The notes beneath the pieces were generated by a model, which saw only the letters and a list, made by a program, of their open reading frames with translations, ran no database searches and was not told the DNA's origin. This document shows positions 43,540 to 51,696 of a DNA stretch of 64,000 nucleotides, piece after piece. Within the stretch, counting starts at the first letter, position 1; each line of letters begins with the position of its first letter. Position numbers and translations under genes: made by a program. This stretch comes from Streptomyces sp. NBC_01463 (lineage in GTDB: Bacteria; Actinomycetota; Actinomycetes; Streptomycetales; Streptomycetaceae), in assembly GCA_036227345.1 (NCBI GenBank), contig CP109468.1, positions 3,100,001-3,164,000 of the forward strand. Direction: 5' to 3'.

Positions 43540-43590
43540 ATGAAGCGCGCTGCCATGACGACGACGCCGGAGAGTGTCCCGGCGCGCTGA
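43540..43590 (+). CDS. Threonine leader peptide MKRAAMTTTPESVPAR
   Basis: 16-codon ORF with three consecutive ACG Thr codons (43558-43566), ending in TGA at 43588. It has no Shine-Dalgarno sequence and may be leaderless. It lies just before a terminator hairpin and 85 nt before a threonyl-tRNA synthetase gene: the classical layout of an amino-acid attenuator, with the test codons matching the enzyme's amino acid. Confidence 0.72.
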   Translation: MKRAAMTTTPESVPAR

Positions 43591-43604
43591 CTGATGACCA
43601 GTCC

Positions 43605-43637
43605 GAAGCCCCGGGGCGAGTGCCCCGGGGCTTCTGC
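43605..43637 (+). terminator. Attenuator hairpin before thrS-like gene
   Basis: Perfect 13-bp stem GAAGCCCCGGGGC (43605-43617) with GCCCCGGGGCTTC (43622-43634) and loop GAGT, then TGCTTG. A smaller hairpin GACTG/CAGTC (43589-43603) sits at the leader-peptide stop and could act as the alternative structure. Confidence 0.75.
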
Positions 43638-43674
43638 TTGCGGTCACTCGCCCTCCGTACGCGAGGAGACCGCC

Positions 43675-44916
43675 ATGCACGACCACCGCAAGCTCGGCCG
43701 CGAGCTGGAGCTGTTCGACACCGACCCGCTGATCGGCGCGGGGCTGCCGTACTGGCTGCCCGACGGGGCCGCGCTGCGGCACACCCTGGAGGAGTACATC
43801 CGCGGCGAGGAGCGGCTTGCCGGCTACCGGCACGTGTACTCGCCGGTGCTCGGCAAACGGGAGCTGTACGAGATCTCGGGGCACTGGTCGCACTACAGCG
43901 ACGACATGTTCCCGCCGATGGACCTCGGCGCCGAGCAGGTCGTGCTGCGGCCCAGCCTGTGCCCGCACCACGCCGTCATCTACCGCTCCCGCGCGCACAG
44001 TTACCGCGAACTGCCACTGCGGATGGCCGAGCTGGGCGGCATGTACCGCTCCGAGCTGTCCGGCGTGCTGGGCGGACTGACCCGGGTGCGGTCCATCCAG
44101 CTGAACGACGCGCACATCTTCTGCACCCTGGACCAGGTGGCGGACGAGGCGCGGGCCGCGCTCGGCATGATCCGCCGGGCGTACGAGGCACTCGGCATCC
44201 GCCCGGCCCGCTTCCGGCTCTCGCTGCCGGGGCCGGGCGGGAAGTACGTCGCAGCGCCGGAGATGTGGCAGCGCTCCACCGCGCTGCTGACCGAGGTCCT
44301 GGAGGATTCCGGGCTGCCGTACGAGCCGGCCGGGGGTGAGGCGGCGTTCTACGGTCCGAAGATCGATGTGCAGGTCGCCGACGCGGCGGGCCGGGAGTCG
44401 ACCCTGTCGACCGTCCAGATCGACTTCCACCAGCCCGAGCGGTTCGATCTGCACTACATCGGCGCCGACGGGGCGAAACACCGGCCGGTCATGGTGCACC
44501 GCAGCATCATCGGGAGTGTGGAGCGGGCCGTCGCCCATCTCGTCGAGCAGCACGGCGGCGCGTTCCCCGCCTGGCTCTCCCCCACCCAGGTGGCGATCCT
44601 CCCCGTCTCCGACGGGGAGCTGCCGAACGCCGAGGACCTCGCCCGCCGTTGTCTCGCGCTCGGGCTGCGCGCGGAGGTGGCCGGCCGGGACCGCGGCAGC
44701 CTGGGCGCCCGCATCCGGGAGGCCAGGCTGGTGCCGTACCAGGCGGTCATCGGGGCGGCGGAGGCCGCCGGCGACCGGGTGGCGCTGCGGCTGCGCGACG
44801 GGCGCCGGCTCGACCCGATGCCGGCCGCGGAGGCGCTGGCGCGGATCGGCGCGCTGGTCGCGGCGCGCAGCACCGAGGTCTGGGAGGAGGCGGAGGGGGC
44901 GGAACTCAGGGTGTGA
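43675..44916 (+). CDS. thrS: Threonyl-tRNA synthetase, short form without TGS/editing domains
   Basis: 413-residue class II synthetase. It has the catalytic core: RHVYSPVLGKRELYEISGHW (motif 1 region), LRPSLCPHH (zinc Cys), AFYGPKIDVQV, and MVHRSIIGSVERAVAHLVE (motif 3), then the anticodon-binding domain (LSPTQVAILPVSDG). The N-terminal TGS and editing domains of the standard 650-residue enzyme are missing, so it cannot clear mischarged Ser-tRNA by itself. It is probably a second copy used when threonine is low or the main enzyme is inhibited. ATG 43675 has GAGGAG 6 nt upstream. Control by the threonine attenuator is likely. Confidence 0.93.
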   Translation: MHDHRKLGRELELFDTDPLIGAGLPYWLPDGAALRHTLEEYIRGEERLAGYRHVYSPVLGKRELYEISGHWSHYSDDMFPPMDLGAEQVVLRPSLCPHHAVIYRSRAHSYRELPLRMAELGGMYRSELSGVLGGLTRVRSIQLNDAHIFCTLDQVADEARAALGMIRRAYEALGIRPARFRLSLPGPGGKYVAAPEMWQRSTALLTEVLEDSGLPYEPAGGEAAFYGPKIDVQVADAAGRESTLSTVQIDFHQPERFDLHYIGADGAKHRPVMVHRSIIGSVERAVAHLVEQHGGAFPAWLSPTQVAILPVSDGELPNAEDLARRCLALGLRAEVAGRDRGSLGARIREARLVPYQAVIGAAEAAGDRVALRLRDGRRLDPMPAAEALARIGALVAARSTEVWEEAEGAELRV

Positions 44917-46144
44917 CGGGTGCGGCGCCCGGCTCGGCGTCGTCGCGCGCGTCGGGCTCGGCGTCGGCGTCGGCGTGCGGGACGCGCGCGAGCGCCCCGG
45001 CCAGGGTGGAGGCGACGATCAGCAGGGCGAGGACGACGGTCATCGTGAGGCGGAGTCCGATGTGGTCGGCGAGGAAGCCGAGCGCGGGCGGGCCGACGAG
45101 GAAGGCGACATAGCCCGCGGTGGAGACCGCGCCGACCCGTGCCGCCGCGTGGTGCGGGTGGTCGCCCGCGGCGGACACGGTGACCGGGAACCCGAGCGAG
45201 GCGCCCAGCCCCCACAGCACCGTGGCCGCGCCCGCCATCGCCGGGCTCGGCGAGACGATCACCACCGCCAGGCCCAGCGCGGCGACGACCGCGCTGATCC
45301 GGACGACCCGGACGGGGCCGAAGCGCTCCAGGAGGGGGCCGCCGGCGAAGCGGCCGAGCGTCATCGAGGACGCGAAGACCAGGAAGGTCAGCGAACCGGC
45401 GGTGGCGCTCACCTCGTAGCCGTCCACCATGAGCAGCGGCAGCCAGTCGTTGGCGGCGCCCTCCGCGAAGGCCATGGCGAGCACGATCACCCCGATGAGG
45501 ACGAGGCGCCGGTCCCGCCACACCGTCAGCTGACCCCGCCACCCGCCCGGTCCGGAGGTCCCGGCCGCCTCCTTGCCCGTGCCGTGCGGAATCGCGCGCA
45601 CGGCCACGACCGCGGCGACGGCCACGAGCACCGAGACGGCCGTCAGATGCCATCCGACAGGGAACGCGAGCGCGGTCATCGCCATGCCGAGCAGTGCTCC
45701 GACGACGGTGCCGAGGCTGAAGCAGCCGTGCAGCACCGGCAGTACGGGACGGCCGATGACCCGCTCCACGTCGGCGCCCTCGATGTTGAACGCGACCTCG
45801 GCGAGACCCATCCCGCCGCCGAACAGGGCCAGTCCGCAGAAGACCCCGCCCGCAAGCGCCAGGCCGGTGCCCGCCGCGACGACCAGCAGCCCGGTGACGA
45901 TCAGCGCCGCGCCGACGGTGATCGCGGTCCGGCCTCCGTAACGGCGTACGAGCGGGCCGGAGGCGGTCACGCCGGCCATCGAACCGGTGGACAGGCCGAA
46001 GAGCACCAGACCCATCGCGCCGGTGGACACGTCGAGTCCGTCCCGGACGGCCGGGGTGCGCGCCACCCATGAGGCCATGCCGGCCCCGGCGGCGAGCATG
46101 AAGAGGAACAGGGCGGTACGCCGGCGGCGTGTTGCGGCATCCAT
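44906..46144 (-). CDS. MFS transporter
   Basis: 412-residue MFS protein with 12 helices, ASWVARTPAVRDGL at helix 1-2, RRYGGRTAI as the loop 2-3 motif, and HGCFSLGTVVGALLGM in helix 5. This type (YbjJ/fucose-permease-like) exports or imports small molecules; substrate unknown. Its 3' end overlaps the convergent synthetase gene by 11 bp. ATG 46144 has GAGG 9 nt upstream. Divergent from an acetyltransferase-TetR operon with two palindromes between, so it is probably repressed by that TetR. Confidence 0.9.
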   Translation of the reverse strand: MDAATRRRRTALFLFMLAAGAGMASWVARTPAVRDGLDVSTGAMGLVLFGLSTGSMAGVTASGPLVRRYGGRTAITVGAALIVTGLLVVAAGTGLALAGGVFCGLALFGGGMGLAEVAFNIEGADVERVIGRPVLPVLHGCFSLGTVVGALLGMAMTALAFPVGWHLTAVSVLVAVAAVVAVRAIPHGTGKEAAGTSGPGGWRGQLTVWRDRRLVLIGVIVLAMAFAEGAANDWLPLLMVDGYEVSATAGSLTFLVFASSMTLGRFAGGPLLERFGPVRVVRISAVVAALGLAVVIVSPSPAMAGAATVLWGLGASLGFPVTVSAAGDHPHHAAARVGAVSTAGYVAFLVGPPALGFLADHIGLRLTMTVVLALLIVASTLAGALARVPHADADAEPDARDDAEPGAAPVTP

Positions 46145-46183
46145 GACAGCGGGCCTCGGCAGTCCAGGAGGGGTTCAGCAGGA

Positions 46184-46220
46184 GCGTACGATCGTACGCC
46201 CTTGGAGTGTACGATCGTAC
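46184..46220. promoter_or_regulatory. Twin GTACGATCGTAC operators
   Basis: Two copies of the perfect 12-bp palindrome GTACGATCGTAC, at 46186-46197 (extended to 16 bp, GCGTACGATCGTACGC, 46184-46199) and 46209-46220, with centres 23 bp apart. Each contains TACGAT, a -10-like hexamer; the second copy ends 2 nt before the acetyltransferase ATG, giving a TACGAT box 7 nt before the start. Most likely bound by the TetR at 46825. Confidence 0.75.
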
Positions 46221-46222
46221 CC

Positions 46223-46801
46223 ATGACGGACCACTTCGCGGGAGACCCGCGTACGAACCATGAGCGGATGCTCGCCGGGGACCTCTACATCGCCGACGAC
46301 CCCGCCATCGTGGAGGCCCAGCGGCGGGCGGTACGGCTGGCCGCCCGGTATCTGGCGGCCTACACCGAGGACCCCGACGCCGCACAGCCCGTCGTCGCCG
46401 AGTTGCTCGGCGGACTGGGCGCCGGTGCGCACATCCGGCCGCCGCTGTACGTGGACTACGGCTCGTACCTCACGGTCGGCGAGGACACGTTCATCAACTA
46501 CAACCTCACCGCGCTGGACGTCGCCCCGATCACCATCGGCCGCGACTGCCAGATCGGGCCGAACGTCCAACTGCTCACACCCACCCATCCGGTGGAGCCG
46601 GAGCCGCGCCGGGACAAGCTGGAGGCGGCCCGGCCGATCACGATCGGCGACAATGTCTGGCTGGGCGGCGGCGCGATCGTGCTGGCCGGGGTGACCATCG
46701 GGGACAACAGCGTCATCGGCGCGGGAGCCGTCGTGACCAAGGACGTCCCCGCCAACGTGGTCGCCGTGGGCAATCCGGCCCGGGCGATCCGCTCGATCTA
46801 G
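46223..46801 (+). CDS. Sugar O-acetyltransferase, LbH family
   Basis: 192-residue left-handed beta-helix acetyltransferase of the maltose/galactoside type (Maa/LacA): MLAGDLYIADDP at the N-terminus, then hexapeptide repeats (ITIGRDCQIGPNVQLLTPTHP with the catalytic His, ITIGDNVWLGGGAIVLAGV). It moves acetyl groups from acetyl-CoA to sugar or similar hydroxyls. ATG 46223 lies 7 nt after TACGAT without RBS, so it is probably leaderless. It is followed 23 nt later by TetR. Confidence 0.92.
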   Translation: MTDHFAGDPRTNHERMLAGDLYIADDPAIVEAQRRAVRLAARYLAAYTEDPDAAQPVVAELLGGLGAGAHIRPPLYVDYGSYLTVGEDTFINYNLTALDVAPITIGRDCQIGPNVQLLTPTHPVEPEPRRDKLEAARPITIGDNVWLGGGAIVLAGVTIGDNSVIGAGAVVTKDVPANVVAVGNPARAIRSI

Positions 46802-46824
46802 AACTCTCGGCAGAAGGAAACACC

Positions 46825-47382
46825 GTGGCGACCGGACAGAACGACCCCGAGCGGCGGGAGCGCATCATCGCCGCCGCGCTCGACCTGATCGCGGAGGAAG
46901 GGGTCGCCGGGACCTCGCACCGCAAGGTCGCCGCGCGTGCCGGTGTGCCGCTCGGCTCGATGACGTACCACTTCGGCGGGATGGACGAGTTGCTGCGGGA
47001 GGCGTTCATCCGCTTCTCCAGCAGCATCGTCGCCGTCTTCGAGGAGCGTCTCGGCGCCGCGACCACGCCCGACGAGGCGCGGGCGGCGGTCGCCGATCTG
47101 GTCCACCACCTGTCCGGCGGCAACCAGCGCGAGCTCGTCCTCACCCACGAGCTGTACACCCTCGCCGCCCGCAAGCCCGCCTACCGCGAGCTGACCCGGG
47201 AGTGGATGCGCCGCAGCCGCGTCGCGCTGGAGTGGCACTTCGACCCGGCGACCGCCCGCCAGCTCGACGCGCTGATCGAGGGCCTGTCCATCCACCGCGC
47301 GCTGGAGACCGAACCCCACGACCGGGCCCTGACCGTCGAGGCGATCGCCCGCATCACCCGGGCTCCCGGGGCACGTTCCTGA
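46825..47382 (+). CDS. TetR family repressor
   Basis: 185 residues with a TetR HTH (IIAAALDLIAEEGVAGTSHR, KVAARAGVPLGSMTYHFGG) and a YcfQ/TetR_C-like ligand domain. GTG 46825 has GGA 7 nt upstream. It probably represses its own operon and the divergent MFS gene through the twin palindromes; an MFS pump plus an acetyltransferase under a TetR is a typical detoxification module. Confidence 0.92.
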   Translation: MATGQNDPERRERIIAAALDLIAEEGVAGTSHRKVAARAGVPLGSMTYHFGGMDELLREAFIRFSSSIVAVFEERLGAATTPDEARAAVADLVHHLSGGNQRELVLTHELYTLAARKPAYRELTREWMRRSRVALEWHFDPATARQLDALIEGLSIHRALETEPHDRALTVEAIARITRAPGARS

Positions 47383-47402
47383 CCCGCGCCCTCCCCATGA
47401 CT

Positions 47403-47440
47403 CCTGGCCGGCACCCCACCTGACCAAGGTGCCGGCCAGG
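47403..47440 (+). terminator. Terminator after TetR
   Basis: CCTGGCCGGCACC (47403-47415) pairs with GGTGCCGGCCAGG (47428-47440), 13 bp, 12-nt loop, then TGATTCC. Confidence 0.8.
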
Positions 47441-47585
47441 TGATTCCCCCCTTCGTCCGCGCACGCGCCCGCGGCCGCCTCCCGCCCCCGCCCACCAGGG
47501 AAAACGCACACCGAGTGCCGGGAGAACCGCATACGATCACCGCCGTGCGGTCCACACCGGGCCGCAAGGGAGGGGGATCTTCTTC

Positions 47586-48812
47586 GTGGCACATTCGGAC
47601 CTCATAGACCTGGCGGGCCCCTGGGGCCGCATCCTCAGCGGCACGCCGCTCGACCATGAGACGCACACCCGGGCGGGTCAGGCCATGGCCGTCGATCCGG
47701 TCACGCACGACCTCTTCGTGGTACAGATCCGGGACGCCCTGGAGTACGGCAACCTGTGCGTCTACCGCATGAACCGCACGACCGGCCGCCCGGTCGACTG
47801 CATGCACCTCAACGGCTTCGGTCACGGCTATCAGGTCGGCGCACAGCACATCGGCGGCAAGACGTACCTGTGGACGGAAGCCGGGCCGCTGTACAAGGAG
47901 TTCGGGACCCGCGTGGCCCGGGTGCCGTATCTGCCGGGGCAGACGGTCACCATGACGTCCTCGGTCGTCTCGGCGCCGTTCCGTCCCACGGCGGATGCCC
48001 GTTTCACCGCTCCGAACGTCGATCCCGTGTACGACCGCCTCACGGTCAGGTACCAGACCGCCCAGGGGTACTTCTACAGCCAGTACCCCATCGACCCGGT
48101 CACGGGCGAGGTCACCTGGAACGCCACCAGGACGATCCCGCACCCCTCGAAGGCCGAGGTCCCCACGCTCTGGGACACCTTCCAGGGCTTCGCGTCGCTC
48201 GGCGAGTACCTCTACCTCTACACGGGCAGCCCCGACCAGGACAACGCCCATCTCACCGCCCTCTCCTGGTCGGACGGCTCCGTCGTGGCGGGGCCCCAGC
48301 ACATCACCGCCGTACCGGGGCTGGACCGCCGGGAGCCGGAAGGCCTGTGCATCGAGCCGATGGGCGACGAGGCACGGCTGCTCTTCGGCTTCAGCGGCAG
48401 CCACACCACGCCGCGCGAGGAGACGATCTGCTTCCTCTCCACGGATGCCCCGGTCCAGGGCGTGAAACTGCTGACGGGCTGGACGGCCATCGCGCCCGCG
48501 CCCGGGGTGACCGCGCAGACGGGCGCGATGAGCCCGCGCGGGCGGCTGGTGAACCTGGCCGGGACGACGTACCTCCAGCTCCGCGGCGGCTTCGACTGCG
48601 ACCTCACCGCCGAGGGCCGGTTCGCGCAGCTCCCGCCGGCACTGACGCCCAGCCGCACGGTCCGGGCCAACGTCACCCGCAACAACCACGACGGCCGCTG
48701 CGTCTGCCGGGTCGAGGCCAACTCCACCGGACAGCTCTCGGTGTTCGGCCCGACCGCGGACAACAGGATCTCCTGGATCGGCCTCGACAACTTCTCGGCC
48801 GCCTGGCTCTGA
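47586..48812 (+). CDS. TagC/P68 receptor-binding-like beta-propeller protein
   Basis: 408 residues without a signal peptide. Residues about 1-285 look like the propeller shared by Staphylococcus TagC and the phage P68 receptor-binding protein (AMAVDPVTHDLFVVQI, GFGHGYQVGAQHIGGKTYLWTE). The last 115 residues (LVNLAGTTYLQLRGGFDCD to the end) are a separate domain that is homologous to the mature part of the next gene product. The family name suggests teichoic-acid or glycan binding; no catalytic residue is evident. GTG 47586 has GGGAGGGGG 8 nt upstream. Confidence 0.75.
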   Translation: MAHSDLIDLAGPWGRILSGTPLDHETHTRAGQAMAVDPVTHDLFVVQIRDALEYGNLCVYRMNRTTGRPVDCMHLNGFGHGYQVGAQHIGGKTYLWTEAGPLYKEFGTRVARVPYLPGQTVTMTSSVVSAPFRPTADARFTAPNVDPVYDRLTVRYQTAQGYFYSQYPIDPVTGEVTWNATRTIPHPSKAEVPTLWDTFQGFASLGEYLYLYTGSPDQDNAHLTALSWSDGSVVAGPQHITAVPGLDRREPEGLCIEPMGDEARLLFGFSGSHTTPREETICFLSTDAPVQGVKLLTGWTAIAPAPGVTAQTGAMSPRGRLVNLAGTTYLQLRGGFDCDLTAEGRFAQLPPALTPSRTVRANVTRNNHDGRCVCRVEANSTGQLSVFGPTADNRISWIGLDNFSAAWL

Positions 48813-48865
48813 CGCCCGCCCGTCGCCCAGCCACGTCAACGTTCCACGATCCCGGAGGATCAGCC

Positions 48866-49330
48866 ATGCCCCAGAGCCGTACCAGCCGCCGCGCCCTGCT
48901 CACCGCAGCCGTGGCCGTTCCCGCAGCGGCGGTCAGCGCGCCGATGACCGCCGCCCCCGCCGCCGCGGCCGACGTGCCCGGCGGAATCAGCGTCGTCCAG
49001 GACTGGCAGCCGCTCGTCCTCGCGGCGGGCGCCACCGCCGCCGCCGACGCCCCGGCCGCCCGCGTGGTGAAGATCGCCGGCACGGACTTCCTGCAGATGC
49101 GCGGCGGATTCACCTGCGCCTTCACGGGCGACACCGTGCTCGGCACCCTGCCCTCGGTCATCACGGTGCCGAAGACGATGCGCGGCGTCTGCCCGCGCAA
49201 CAACTCGCTCGGCATCAACTCCTGCCGGGTGGAGGTCAACACCGCGGGGAAGATCACCGTCTTCGGCGCCACGGCCTCGAACGACATCACCTGGGTCACC
49301 CTGGACAGCTACTCGGTCGTCATGGCCTGA
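48866..49330 (+). CDS. Secreted protein sharing the propeller protein's C-terminal domain
   Basis: 154 residues. The signal peptide looks twin-arginine type (SRRALLTAA) with cleavage near AAAA at 40. The mature part (IAGTDFLQMRGGFTCAF, PRNNSLGINSCRVEVN, ITVFGATASNDITWVTLDSY) aligns with the C-terminal domain of the preceding protein, including the RGGF and SCRVE blocks with two conserved Cys. GGAGG lies about 8 nt before ATG 48866. Function unknown; a small binding domain is likely. Confidence 0.8.
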   Translation: MPQSRTSRRALLTAAVAVPAAAVSAPMTAAPAAAADVPGGISVVQDWQPLVLAAGATAAADAPAARVVKIAGTDFLQMRGGFTCAFTGDTVLGTLPSVITVPKTMRGVCPRNNSLGINSCRVEVNTAGKITVFGATASNDITWVTLDSYSVVMA

Positions 49331-49657
49331 GGCCGCCCGGCGCCGCTCGTCCGCCGGCGGCGGGCGGCATGCCGGAACCGGCCGGGTCGCCCGGCCCGGA
49401 AAGGCGGGCGACCCGGCCGGACGATCTCGTCAATCTCCTGAAGCCAACCGCACTCCTAACTGAGCGCAGAGCGGGTCAATTGCCTTTCTGCTGGCGTTAA
49501 TTGTTGCGCCAGGAGAGGTTGGACGAGGCTTCTGTTGCACACCTCTTGACGTTTCCCAGGTGACGGCGGAAGCATCAACTCTCGTCGGAGAGCGCTCTCT
49601 AGGCTCTACGGCAGGCTCGTCGTGTCACCCGTACCACGACTCAGGAGACGTACTCCC
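49331..49657 (+). promoter_or_regulatory. Intergenic region with terminator and two operator-like palindromes
   Basis: 327 bp. After the terminator (49378-49420) come CTGGCG-N10-CGCCAG (49491-49512), a -35-like TTGACG (49546-49551) and GAGAGCGCTCTC (49588-49599), a 12-bp perfect palindrome of the kind bound by LacI-family sugar regulators in Streptomyces (for example CebR-type GGGAGCGCTCCC). The last would control the beta-helix protein gene. Confidence 0.55.
49378..49420 (+). terminator. Terminator after secreted domain protein
   Basis: CCGGCCGGGTCGCCCG (49378-49393) pairs perfectly with CGGGCGACCCGGCCGG (49405-49420), 16 bp, 11-nt loop. Confidence 0.85.
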
Positions 49658-51469
49658 ATGCATGTTCCCCCCACGGAACCCCCGACAACTCCCCCCACGG
49701 GAGCCCCCACCACCTCCCGGCGCCGGCGCCGGACCCGCTCGTTCGGGTTCGCCGCGTTCGCCGTTTCGCTGCTGATGGCCGTCCCCACGGCGCAGACCGC
49801 CTTCGGCGAGGACGCGCAGGCCGTCGAGGGCGGCGGCGACCTCGGGCCCAATGTCATGGTGTTCGATCCGTCGATGCCGGACATCCAGGCCAAGGTCGAC
49901 GAGGTGTTCAAGAAGCAGGAGTCGGCGCAGTTCGGTGACGGCCGCTACGCGCTGATGTTCAAGCCGGGCACGTACGACAACCTCAACGCCCAGATCGGGT
50001 TCTACACCTCGATCGCCGGGCTCGGGCTGAACCCGGACGACACCACGTTCAACGGTGATGTGACCGTCGACGCGGGCTGGTTCAACGGAAACGCCACGCA
50101 GAACTTCTGGCGGTCCGCGGAGAACCTGGCGCTCAACCCCGTGAGCGGCACCGACCGCTGGGCCGTCTCGCAGGCCGCGCCCTTCCGCCGGATGCACGTC
50201 AAGGGCGGGCTGAACCTGGCGCCCGACGGGTACGGCTGGGCGAGCGGCGGGTACATCGCCGACAGCAAGATCGACGGCCAGGTCGGGCCGTACTCGCAGC
50301 AGCAGTGGTACACCCGGGACAGCTCCATCGGCAGCTGGGGCAACGGCGTCTGGAACATGACGTTCTCCGGTGTCGAGGGCGCCCCCGCCCAGGGCTTCCC
50401 CGAGCCGCCCTACACCACGCTGGAGAACACCCCGGTCTCCCGCGAGAAGCCCTTCCTCTACCTGGACGGCGACGACTACAAGGTGTTCGTGCCCGCCAAG
50501 CGCACCAACGCGCGCGGCGTTTCCTGGGCCAACGGCACTCCGCAGGGCGAGTCGATCCCGCTCGACCAGTTCTACGTGGTGAAGCCCGGCGCGACCGCGG
50601 AGACCATCAACGCGGCCGTGCAGCAGGGCCTGCACCTGCTGTTCACGCCCGGCGTCTACCACGTCGACCAGACGATCAACATCGACCGCGCCAACACCGT
50701 GGCACTCGGTCTGGGGCTCGCGACGATCATCCCGGACAACGGGGTCACCGCCATCAAGGTCGGTGACGTGGACGGCGTGAAGCTCGCCGGACTGCTCGTC
50801 GACGCCGGTCCCACCAACTCCGACTCGCTGATCGAGGTCGGCCCGGAGGGTGCGTCCGCGAGCCACGCCGACAACCCGACCTCGCTCCAGGACGTGTTCG
50901 TCCGGGTCGGCGGCGCCGGTGCCGGCAAGGCCACCACGGGCATGGTCGTCAACAGCAACGACACGATCATCGACCACACCTGGCTGTGGCGCGCCGACCA
51001 CGGCGAGGGCGTCGGCTGGGAGACCAACCGCTCGGACTACGGCCTCCAGGTCAACGGTGACAACGTCCTGGCGACCGGCCTGTTCGTCGAACACTTCAAC
51101 AAGTACGACGTGCGGTGGTCCGGCGAGAACGGCAAGACGATCTTCTTCCAGAACGAGAAGTCGTACGACGCCCCGAACCAGGCGGCCGTCCAGAACGGTG
51201 ACACCAAGGGGTTCGCGGCCTACAAGGTCGACGACTCCGTCACCACCCACGAGGGCTGGGGGCTGGGCAGTTACTGCTACTACAACGTCGACCCGACGAT
51301 CATTCAGGGCCACGGCTTCGAGGCACCGGTGAAGCCCGGCGTGAAGTTCCACGACCTGCTCGTCGTCTCCCTCGGCGGCCAGGGCCAGTACGAACACGTC
51401 ATCAACGACACGGGCTCGCCCACCTCGGGGACGTCCACCGTCCCGTCGCAGGTGGTGTCGTTCCCGTAG
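49658..51469 (+). CDS. Secreted right-handed beta-helix protein (GH55-like)
   Basis: 603 residues: a Pro/Thr/Arg-rich start, a signal helix (about 28-50, FGFAAFAVSLLMAVPTAQTAF), then a long all-beta domain with two beta-helix-like halves (TSIAGLGLNPDDTTFNG; VYHVDQTINIDRANTVALGLG; NGDNVLATGLFVEHFNKYD). The layout resembles GH55/pectate-lyase-3 proteins such as exo-beta-1,3-glucanases. Close Streptomyces relatives are often labelled adenylyl cyclase or coagulation-factor domain, for which there is no motif here. ATG 49658 with GGAGA upstream; GTG 49622 is less likely. A LacI-type operator precedes it. Confidence 0.78.
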   Translation: MHVPPTEPPTTPPTGAPTTSRRRRRTRSFGFAAFAVSLLMAVPTAQTAFGEDAQAVEGGGDLGPNVMVFDPSMPDIQAKVDEVFKKQESAQFGDGRYALMFKPGTYDNLNAQIGFYTSIAGLGLNPDDTTFNGDVTVDAGWFNGNATQNFWRSAENLALNPVSGTDRWAVSQAAPFRRMHVKGGLNLAPDGYGWASGGYIADSKIDGQVGPYSQQQWYTRDSSIGSWGNGVWNMTFSGVEGAPAQGFPEPPYTTLENTPVSREKPFLYLDGDDYKVFVPAKRTNARGVSWANGTPQGESIPLDQFYVVKPGATAETINAAVQQGLHLLFTPGVYHVDQTINIDRANTVALGLGLATIIPDNGVTAIKVGDVDGVKLAGLLVDAGPTNSDSLIEVGPEGASASHADNPTSLQDVFVRVGGAGAGKATTGMVVNSNDTIIDHTWLWRADHGEGVGWETNRSDYGLQVNGDNVLATGLFVEHFNKYDVRWSGENGKTIFFQNEKSYDAPNQAAVQNGDTKGFAAYKVDDSVTTHEGWGLGSYCYYNVDPTIIQGHGFEAPVKPGVKFHDLLVVSLGGQGQYEHVINDTGSPTSGTSTVPSQVVSFP

Positions 51470-51489
51470 TCAGGAAGGCACGCGGTGCT

Positions 51490-51575
51490 GGGCCGGCCCA
51501 CCACTTCACCGAGGTGGTGGGCCGGCCCGGTCCGGCCAGTTCGGTGTGCCCCGTCAGTACACGACGGGGCACACC
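51490..51575 (+). terminator. Tandem terminators after beta-helix gene
   Basis: Two hairpins 15 nt apart: GGGCCGGCCCACCAC (51490-51504) with 51514-51528, and GGTGTGCCCCGTC (51543-51555) with GACGGGGCACACC (51563-51575). Confidence 0.85.
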
Positions 51576-51696
51576 GCTGTCCGCCCGCGGCCGGTAACTT
51601 GGCACGCGCTTTACGCGCCGTCCGCAACCGCATCGGTCAACTTCTGGTCTCTATAGATGTTGAATCCTTGAAGTAGCAATGCGAGTGGAGCAGGTC

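Noticed and set aside
49658..51469. Adenylyl cyclase or coagulation factor 5/8 domain label
   Set aside because: No cyclase catalytic pattern and no discoidin motif; the sequence is beta-helix-like.
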